64,000 bases of DNA from JAICXG01 sp036825615 (lineage in GTDB: Bacteria > Verrucomicrobiota > Verrucomicrobiia > Chthoniobacterales > UBA10450). Below, in pieces: positions 58,387 to 64,000 of the stretch. The notes under the pieces are model-generated. The model searched no databases. It saw only the letters and a list, made by a program, of their open reading frames with translations, and had not been told where the DNA came from. The stretch is taken from positions 1 through 64,000 of the forward strand of contig DAISXY010000017.1 of the NCBI GenBank assembly GCA_036825615.1. The letters run 5' to 3'. The translations under genes and the position numbers were made by a program. Within the stretch, counting starts at the first letter, position 1, and the number at the start of each line of letters is the position of its first letter.

Positions 58387-59201
58387 TGGTAGGTTGTGAG
58401 TCTGGCCCGGGTGGGGACCTGGCCGTTGAGCAGGATATTGGCGGACTTGAACCCACGGTTCGAGGTCCGGCTATCGGCCGTGGAAAGATCGATCGCGGCG
58501 ACAAAGCGATAGTAAGGAGAACCTCCCGGGGTACTCGGAATGGAAAAGGGCGTTGGGCTGGTAATATCAAGGACTGTAAGTGAATTGCGCTGGGTTGGTC
58601 CGCGCCACTGAAGGACGCCGTTTTTCACGGCATAGGAACAGCGGTCGGTGATAAAGCAGGAGATATTGTAGTAAGTGGGCGAACCGGTCCCCTGGATTGC
58701 CACCCCAATCGGGCCGGCGAGCGTCAGGTTATATTTGCCGCCGCCCGCACTTGCGACCGTAGTTATGTCCTGTTCAATTCCGTGGCTTTCGACGATCAGC
58801 CTCTCGCCCGCCTTTGGGATAGGATCGTTGGCCGTGACCTGGATCTGGACGACAGATGAAGTAGCGGTTGCATCGGCCGAAATTTTGTAAGGTCCACCCG
58901 CCCAGAGCTGGAAGGTGATTCCGGCCGCGGCTGTGCCCGGGGGCGGGTTGGAGAGCGGCACGCCGTCGCTATCTGTGAGTGCCGGAAGAGAGACCGCGGC
59001 GTGAATATCCTGGACAAGCTGTAACATTGCGACCCTGGCCTGCTGGTGGGCCGTATTGACGGCGGAATTCTTCGCGCCGAGGACAAGGCCGAGGTTGAGC
59101 ATGGAGTAGATCGCGAGCCCGACGCTCCCGACCAAGCCAAGCGCGATGCTTAACTCCAGCAAGGTTGTCCCACCTTTCGCTTCTTTTCTCGTGAGTTTCA
59201 T
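58383..59201 (-). CDS. Prepilin-like protein
   Basis: A 272-residue protein with a class III prepilin N-terminus: KGGTTLLELSIALGLVG, where cleavage would follow the glycine and Glu is at +5. A hydrophobic helix continues to about residue 42. The mature domain is long for a minor pilin and contains PILRY-like beta segments. ATGA overlap with the upstream pilin gene (59198-59201). Confidence 0.75.
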   Translation of the reverse strand: MKLTRKEAKGGTTLLELSIALGLVGSVGLAIYSMLNLGLVLGAKNSAVNTAHQQARVAMLQLVQDIHAAVSLPALTDSDGVPLSNPPPGTAAAGITFQLWAGGPYKISADATATSSVVQIQVTANDPIPKAGERLIVESHGIEQDITTVASAGGGKYNLTLAGPIGVAIQGTGSPTYYNISCFITDRCSYAVKNGVLQWRGPTQRNSLTVLDITSPTPFSIPSTPGGSPYYRFVAAIDLSTADSRTSNRGFKSANILLNGQVPTRARLTTYQ

Positions 59202-59704
59202 ATGTCGGAAGCGCGCAGGGTACTGCGCGTGACCGAGTAGCTCTTGTTTCGATAGGTATAGGTGATGCGCACATCCGCGCGATAAAGCGGCAGGGTGATG
59301 CCATTGAGCACCGGGCTCATGTCGGTCACGGTCGTGGTCAGGGTACCGGAGACAATTGTGCCGGTGGTCGGTTCCTTGTAGACGGAGACATTGTTAGTCA
59401 CGTGGGTGCCGAGAACGAGTTCCGGCGGAATTTGCGGCGTGCCGTCGGAGTTGGTCTTCTGCGGGTTAAACGGGCCGTCGGAAAGAATCAGGTCAATCTG
59501 GTTTTGCACGGCCGCCGCCGCGCCGGTGCTGTTGCGGGTCACGCTGGCCGATTCGTTGAGACTGCTCATGGTCATGACAAAGGTGGTCATGCTGATGGCA
59601 ATGACGGCGATCGCGACCGCGGCCTCCGTGAGGGTGAAGCCGGCCTGGGAAAGGGAGGCCGGTTCAGAGCGTAAAGGGGTCCTCACTCCTATTGAAAAGA
59701 GCAA
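59198..59704 (-). CDS. Prepilin-like protein, first gene of operon
   Basis: A 168-residue protein with the prepilin signature AGFTLTEAAVAIAVIAISM at about residues 21-39: processing would fall after Gly22 with Glu at +5. The leader is 21-22 residues. The mature C-terminal portion (YRADVRITYTYRNKSYSVTR) is beta-rich. Resembles PilV/FimT/GspI-type minor pilins. First of four overlapping genes. An alternative start GTG lies slightly downstream. Confidence 0.8.
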   Translation of the reverse strand: MLFSIGVRTPLRSEPASLSQAGFTLTEAAVAIAVIAISMTTFVMTMSSLNESASVTRNSTGAAAAVQNQIDLILSDGPFNPQKTNSDGTPQIPPELVLGTHVTNNVSVYKEPTTGTIVSGTLTTTVTDMSPVLNGITLPLYRADVRITYTYRNKSYSVTRSTLRASDI

Positions 59705-59799
59705 GCCACATGCCGGAAGTTATAATTTCCATAATACGAAACCAGCCCCGGAGGCGATTACGGGGCGGTTCGGCCACCGCGCCTGAAAGGGTCACGCCC

Positions 59800-60696
59800 T
59801 CAAGGCTGCTCGCTGCCCGGAGGAGGGAAGTCTTCCTCCGCCACCAGGCGGAGATAGTCGCGATATTCGCCCTTGGGACGCTGGTCGATCAGCCGGGTGA
59901 TTTGCGCGCGATCAATGAAGCCGGCGCGCAACGCCACCTCTTCGAGACAGGCCACCTTCAGGCCCTGCCGGTGTTCTATGGTGGCGATGTAATTGCCGGC
60001 CTCGAGCAGGCTGGCTTGCGTGCCGGTGTCGAGCCAGGCCATGCCTCGACCAAGGAGCCGCACATGGAGCGCTTTTTGGCGGAGATAAAGGAGGTTGAGA
60101 TCAGTGATCTCCAGTTCGCCACGGCCAGATGGGCGCAAGCTTTTGCAGTATTCGATCACGCGCCGATCGTAAACATACAGCCCCGGCACCGCATACTGGC
60201 TCTTCGGCCGTTTCGGTTTTTCTACGAGGCTGACCGCGCGTCCATCCGGTCCGAACTCAACCACTCCGTAACGCTCCGGGTCGCGCACCTGGTAACCGAA
60301 AATGCAGGCGCCTTCTTTCAGCGCGAGCGCTTCGCGGAAGAAGTCGAGATTGCCGTAGAAGATATTGTCGCCAAGGATGAGCGCGACTCCGTCGTCACCG
60401 ATGAACTTTTCTCCGATGAGAAAAGCCTGGGCGATCCCTTTCGGCTCGGGCTGTTCGGCGTATTCCAGGTGAATCCCGAGGTGCGAGCCATCGCCAAGAA
60501 AATCGCGCAGCATCGGCAGATCCTTCGGGGTCGAGATAATGAGGATCTCGCGCAAGCCGCCGAGCATGAGTGTCGCCAACGGATAGCAAATCATCGGCTT
60601 GTCATAAACCGGCAGGAGCTGCTTGCAGACGATCTGGGTGAGCGGGTAGAGACGCGTACCGGCGCCACCGGCGAGGACGATTGCCTTCTTTCTCAC
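59800..60696 (-). CDS. rfbA: Glucose-1-phosphate thymidylyltransferase
   Basis: Makes dTDP-glucose from dTTP and glucose-1-phosphate, the first step of dTDP-sugar synthesis. The 298 residues match family length. KKAIVLAGGAGTRLYPLT is the nucleotide loop, followed by LLPVYDKPMICYPLATLM and LILGDNIFYG; EKPKRPKSQYAVPGLYVYD and GMAWLDTGT are also clear. GTG at 60696 overlaps the stop of the upstream glycosyltransferase (GTGA), so I reject the longer frame to 60759. rfbB, C and D are not in the window. Confidence 0.93.
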   Translation of the reverse strand: MRKKAIVLAGGAGTRLYPLTQIVCKQLLPVYDKPMICYPLATLMLGGLREILIISTPKDLPMLRDFLGDGSHLGIHLEYAEQPEPKGIAQAFLIGEKFIGDDGVALILGDNIFYGNLDFFREALALKEGACIFGYQVRDPERYGVVEFGPDGRAVSLVEKPKRPKSQYAVPGLYVYDRRVIEYCKSLRPSGRGELEITDLNLLYLRQKALHVRLLGRGMAWLDTGTQASLLEAGNYIATIEHRQGLKVACLEEVALRAGFIDRAQITRLIDQRPKGEYRDYLRLVAEEDFPPPGSEQP

Positions 60697-62627
60697 GGGC
60701 GCGTCCAGCCGACCAGTTGCTGCGACCATTCCTGCCAAAAGGCCCGCCCGCCCCGCCATTCGATTTTGGCTTTGCGGGTCAGCCAGGGGCCAATGTCGTT
60801 CACCGATGGCTTCTCCAGGGTTTGATCAAACAGGAAGCCGCTTCCGCGCCGAGCAAGCAATTCACGGTCGTTGCTGCGGCCACCAATGCATTGATCGAGC
60901 GCCTCGCGAATCAACCCTTCACTCAGGACCGGGTTCGGCTCAATTGCGACACTGATGCTTAGATCGAGCAGACGTCTCAGATAAAGCACCGTCAAAAGGG
61001 TGCGAGAACTGGTCGCGTGCACATGAGCGATGTTGTGCGGGCGAAAGAGTCTGCGCAAGATCAGAGCCGTGCGCGCCTGGGCAAGGAAGAGTGCGGAGGA
61101 AGGCCGCTCGGGCTGGTTCGCCCACATCGCTTCCAACTCACGCACGAGCGGCTGGTGTGACAACCACTCGGCTTCGATCACCATTGGATCAGGCAAATAA
61201 GTAAACGAAGTCGTCAGGTCGCTCGTCTTCTCGGTCAGCGCGGATTCATCCGGCGGGTGCAAGATAAAGACGACGTGCGGCACCTTATTGCGGTCGAGCG
61301 CTCGCAGTTCCATCTCAAGAAAAGGGAGCGATTCATCCGGCCAGCGATCAACCAGGTAAGCGGTCTGCTTTTCTGCCGCAATCTGCACCGCCCGGCCGTG
61401 AGCTTTCGCGGGCACGGCCGAGATTTTCTCAACCAACAGTCGATGCAGCGGCTCGATGGTTTTTGTGATGCTGAAATCGGTTTCCATCCGATGCCGGCCG
61501 GCGTCGCCGAGGCGCGTGCGCAGGGCAGGATCGCGCACCAGTTTGTCGAGCGCATGAGCGAATTCCTCCCAGTCGTTGGGCGGAACGAGCGCACCAGTCA
61601 GGCCATCGATCACCAGCTCAGGAATCCCCGCGATCGTGGTTGAGACCACCGGCTTGGCGCAGGCCATTGCTTCCATGATCACGGTGGGAAAAACGTCACT
61701 CGCGCCGGCGGCGTCGACCACGCTGGCGAGCGCGAAAATGTCGCAGCCGCGCAATTTCGCATACACCTCCGCCTGCGAAAGCGAGCCGCAAAGTTCAACC
61801 CGGCGTTTGAGCCCGAGCTGCGCGACCGTGGTCTCAAGCTTTTCGCGCAGCGGACCGTCGCCTGCGATCTGACACCGAAAATCAAAATTTCTCCGGTCCA
61901 GCTCCGCACAAGCTTCAAGCAGAATCTCAAAGCCCTTGAAGGGAACGAGCCGGCCGACGCTCAGGATCCTCACCGGACCCGGAGGCCGTTCCCCCGCCGG
62001 CGGCGCGGGCAAATTGGCCAGATCAATCCCGTTGTAGACGCGGTGAATTTTGTCGGCGGCTTCCGGGCAACGCTGCCGGAGCAGGGCGCGACTGTAGTCG
62101 GTCTCGACCGCCACGAACTCCGCGCTCATGCAGATCTCGCGCAGCAATTCGTCGTGCCCGAGGTCGGACATGAAATCCTGCCCGTGCGCCGTGACGCTAA
62201 ACGGAATGCCCGACATTTCCTTGAGAAAGATCGCGGTATGCGCAGCGCGATTGGCAAAATGGACATGAAAATGCGTGATGCCGTGTCGCGCGAATAGCTC
62301 CGCGAAATAGCAGGCGTTGCGGGCCCGGAGCGGCGCTTTGAAATCCGGACCATAACGGCGCTGATGCCGCTCGATCAGGATTTCCGGCCAGCGCCCGGTC
62401 CGCCGCATTTTCCTTTCCCAGAGGCGCAGGATCGGCGCGGGCGGAGCATAGAAAACTGGCGAACGGAAGCGGGAAAAATGCTCATGCCTGAGGCTGGTGA
62501 GCGGGGCATGAACCGACCCGATCAGTAGCTCGTAACCGCGCCGCTCCAGCTCGAGCATTTCCATGTCGCAGAAGGTCTGCGAAACGACCGGGTAGCGGGA
62601 ATAAAGATAAGCAAGTTGCATGGGCAT
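60693..62627 (-). CDS. Glycosyltransferase family 4 with a second copy of its N-terminal subdomain
   Basis: A 644-residue protein. Residues 1-400 form a complete GT-B GT4 enzyme: QLAYLYSRYPVVSQTF start, AHGQDF near 148, SVGRLVPFKGFEILLEA near 223, and DVFPTVIMEAMACAKPV near 311. Residues 421-640 form a second, partial unit similar to residues 4-150: QTAYLVDRWP with LEMELRALDRNKVPHVVFILH mirrors QLAYLYSRYP with MEMLELERRGYELLIGSVH, and IAHVHATSSRTLL mirrors ITHFHVHFANRAA. A second donor domain is not evident. Coupled to rfbA; likely surface polysaccharide synthesis. Confidence 0.85.
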   Translation of the reverse strand: MPMQLAYLYSRYPVVSQTFCDMEMLELERRGYELLIGSVHAPLTSLRHEHFSRFRSPVFYAPPAPILRLWERKMRRTGRWPEILIERHQRRYGPDFKAPLRARNACYFAELFARHGITHFHVHFANRAAHTAIFLKEMSGIPFSVTAHGQDFMSDLGHDELLREICMSAEFVAVETDYSRALLRQRCPEAADKIHRVYNGIDLANLPAPPAGERPPGPVRILSVGRLVPFKGFEILLEACAELDRRNFDFRCQIAGDGPLREKLETTVAQLGLKRRVELCGSLSQAEVYAKLRGCDIFALASVVDAAGASDVFPTVIMEAMACAKPVVSTTIAGIPELVIDGLTGALVPPNDWEEFAHALDKLVRDPALRTRLGDAGRHRMETDFSITKTIEPLHRLLVEKISAVPAKAHGRAVQIAAEKQTAYLVDRWPDESLPFLEMELRALDRNKVPHVVFILHPPDESALTEKTSDLTTSFTYLPDPMVIEAEWLSHQPLVRELEAMWANQPERPSSALFLAQARTALILRRLFRPHNIAHVHATSSRTLLTVLYLRRLLDLSISVAIEPNPVLSEGLIREALDQCIGGRSNDRELLARRGSGFLFDQTLEKPSVNDIGPWLTRKAKIEWRGGRAFWQEWSQQLVGWTRP

Positions 62628-62727
62628 GAAGCGATGTGCCGCCGTTGTATCGGGAGCAGGAAAAACGCCGCCCGTGTGGGCTTAGGACGCTAGTGCAAGG
62701 GAACTCTCTTCGCCGGCGCTTCCAGTC

Positions 62728-63039
62728 TCACGAGATCTCCTTGCCTGGGTCCATCTCGTAATCCAAGGCGAGGCATTCGGAGGTCTTCGGCTTGATCACC
62801 TCCTCGACGAATTTGATGTAGATCGGGTCCTCGCGAAAGATCGCCTGCTTGTCCATCGACTCGAAATCGATCGCGATGAAAAAAGGCCACGGCACTTTCG
62901 GGTCGACGCGCCGGCCACACTTGATGCTGAGCACTTCATCGATTTTCAAGAGCTGCATGCGCGCCTTCATCATCATCTCCTCCGTTTCCTCCGGGGTCAC
63001 GCCCGGCTTGAGCTTGTAGAGTCCGATGTGATGAACCAT
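62728..63039 (-). CDS. Dabb (stress-responsive A/B barrel) protein
   Basis: A 103-residue single-domain Dabb protein: VHHIGLYKLKPGVTPEETEEM at the start and FFIAIDFESMDKQAIFREDPIYIKFVEEVIKP later. The family forms dimeric alpha/beta barrels, sometimes with catalytic roles in polyketide or olivetolic-acid-like cyclisation; function is unknown here. The frame is open to 63108, but ATG at 63039 begins the domain. It carries no signal, unlike the lipoprotein copy at 31942. Confidence 0.82.
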   Translation of the reverse strand: MVHHIGLYKLKPGVTPEETEEMMMKARMQLLKIDEVLSIKCGRRVDPKVPWPFFIAIDFESMDKQAIFREDPIYIKFVEEVIKPKTSECLALDYEMDPGKEIS

Positions 63040-63167
63040 GAGCGGATAGCTATTAGGCGGGAGCCGCAGGTGGCGCAAGCAAGAATCGGTAACCACGAAA
63101 CGGTGCAAAAAACATCCGCACCTGATTCGCAGATCTTGCGCCGCGCGACGCCAATTTCCTAATCCAA

Positions 63168-63284
63168 GTCATCCTGAGCGAAGCCGAAGGATCCCGTAGA
63201 GCAACCGCTACGCTGGCAGCTCCCAAACTGCCCCAAAGTGCTCCCGGATAGTCCGCCCGATCCGTCGGCTGCGCCTGGAATGAG
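63168..63284. repeat. Degraded family A element (117 bp)
   Basis: Left end GTCATCCTGAGCGAAGCCGAAGGATCCCGTAG is intact; the right end (CCGTCGGCTGCGCCTGGAATGAG) has several changes from CTCGGGATGAC. It lies 7 bp downstream of nuoA, where nuoB would be expected. Confidence 0.7.
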
Positions 63285-63291
63285 AACAGCG

Positions 63292-63663
63292 CTATTTCTT
63301 CCAGTCGAATGCGCCTTTCTTCAAGGCGTAAACATAGCCGACCATCAGGATCGAGACGAAGCTCAGCATGCTCCAGAAAATTACCTGCCCATGCGCGATC
63401 GCTTCGCGATAAACCACCGCCCAGGGGTACATGTAAACAATCTCGAGATCGAAGAGGATGAAGAGCATCGCCACGAGATAAAACTTCACGCTGAAGCGCG
63501 GCTGGCCTTCGCCTTGCGGCACCATCCCGCACTCGTAGGCGGAATCCTTTGTCCGGGTCCGAAGACCCGATTTGCCGAGCAGCACACTCAGGACCAGCGC
63601 GCCGACGGCAAAGCCGATCGCGATTGCCGCCTGGAGCAGAATGGGAATGTATTCGCGAATCAT
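63292..63663 (-). CDS. nuoA: NADH-quinone oxidoreductase subunit A
   Basis: Small membrane subunit of complex I, 123 residues, three helices (about 6-28, 60-82, 88-110). The conserved loop YECGMVPQGEGQPRFSVKFYLVAMLFILFDLEIVYMYPWA is unmistakable, with its cysteine and the DLEI acidic pair. ATG at 63663 is chosen; the frame extends 9 codons upstream. The next subunit gene (nuoB) is not downstream; a repeat and a Dabb gene follow instead. Confidence 0.95.
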   Translation of the reverse strand: MIREYIPILLQAAIAIGFAVGALVLSVLLGKSGLRTRTKDSAYECGMVPQGEGQPRFSVKFYLVAMLFILFDLEIVYMYPWAVVYREAIAHGQVIFWSMLSFVSILMVGYVYALKKGAFDWKK

Positions 63664-63700
63664 ACCGTCGCCGCCACGGCGCAACGGCATCTCCGGCGAC

Positions 63701-63985
63701 TTAGCGCGAGCTGGCCGCCGTCGTCACATGGCCGTTTGCCGGGATCAGCGCCTTGGCCAGCGCGGAGGGCAGGCCGCGATATTTCTTGCCGTTTTTCTTG
63801 ACCATGCCGCGCGCGACGAGGTTTTGCAGTTTTTCGTAGGCGCGCAGGCGCAGCATCTCTTCGCCGCCGCTGGCCGCGTTACGAGCGCGGAGGTTTTCGT
63901 GCAGGATCTCGAAGAGCTGCTTGAACTCGAAGGAAGTGCGGCGGGAAAGCACCGCAACTAGCTCTTCGGTAACAAGATCCGGCAC
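63701..63985 (-). CDS. Hypothetical protein, possibly partial at the window edge
   Basis: A 94-residue helical protein. SFEFKQLFEILHENLRA and LRAYEKLQNLVARGMVKKNGKKYRGLPSAL look like a winged-helix segment with a basic wing, so a DNA-binding or regulatory role is conceivable. The frame opens at a GTG at 63985 and has no stop before the window end, so the true start may lie outside. It is 37 bp upstream of nuoA on the same strand. Confidence 0.55.
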   Translation of the reverse strand: MPDLVTEELVAVLSRRTSFEFKQLFEILHENLRARNAASGGEEMLRLRAYEKLQNLVARGMVKKNGKKYRGLPSALAKALIPANGHVTTAASSR

Positions 63986-64000
63986 GCGACGTGAGAAGGC

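Noticed and set aside
1..64000. CRISPR array, prophage, integrase or toxin-antitoxin module
   Set aside because: No evenly spaced direct repeats of 25-40 bp, no phage structural or integrase motifs, and no recognisable toxin-antitoxin pair were seen on either strand.

Overview
The window is a GC-rich bacterial chromosome segment with about 60 protein genes. I found no rRNA, tRNA, CRISPR array or transposase. Gene content, TTG/GTG starts, dispersed short intergenic repeats and the style of many conserved hypotheticals suggest a soil-type Verrucomicrobiota (Chthoniobacterales-like) bacterium. That assignment is an inference from gene families, not from a marker gene. The window includes dnaA and dnaN (32.9-35.6 kb). 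Two DnaA-box-like sites and an A/T-rich tract lie just upstream, so the chromosomal origin probably sits near 32.4-32.9 kb.

Layout. 0-2.9 kb: pheS, rplT, a HAD phosphatase and a STAS protein. 2.8-9.0 kb: surface-glycan genes (two GT4 enzymes, a GT9 heptosyltransferase-like enzyme, an MsbA-like ABC transporter) and a PHP phosphoesterase. 9.2-26.8 kb: metabolic and housekeeping genes (DUF255 thioredoxin-like protein, TSUP transporter, HAD, siroheme-decarboxylase/Lrp-like protein, birA, nadC, 5'-3' exonuclease, aldehyde dehydrogenase, pepF, a flavodoxin-less CysJ-like reductase, a polytopic membrane protein, a metallo-beta-lactamase-fold enzyme). 26.9-32.4 kb: comEC, trmB, msrA and small secreted proteins. 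32.4-38.8 kb: origin, dnaA, dnaN, a GT9, surE, metF and a 56-residue acidic peptide gene. 39-48.7 kb: a large TPR membrane protein, a sulfotransferase, nnr, an amidase, secreted and TPR proteins, an ACT-domain protein and a coupled pair of unknown genes. 48.9-56 kb: one cytochrome c oxidase operon (subunits I, III, IV, two small proteins, II, then heme A synthase, heme O synthase and SCO). 56-59.7 kb: an overlapping prepilin operon. 59.8-64 kb: rfbA, a glycosyltransferase with a duplicated N-terminal half, a Dabb protein, nuoA and a partial unknown gene.

The most striking signal is not a gene. The octamer CCTAACGA/TCGTTAGG, usually extended to GCCTAACGA, occurs 45 times exactly by my hand count, where base composition predicts about 1.5. 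It lies in both orientations, mostly inside genes but also at stop codons, and once as an inverted pair right after the oxidase subunit I gene. Its density (about one per 1.4 kb) resembles the DNA uptake sequences of Neisseriaceae and Pasteurellaceae. The window also carries comEC and a prepilin operon. The motif is absent from 3.3-10.4 kb and 55.5-64 kb, which are rich in surface-glycan and pilin genes. A second layer is a family of about 116-156 bp inverted-repeat elements (ends GTCATCC...GGATGAC) that sit at gene ends. They supply the last codons or stop of several genes and appear to have cut off the C-terminal domain of birA.
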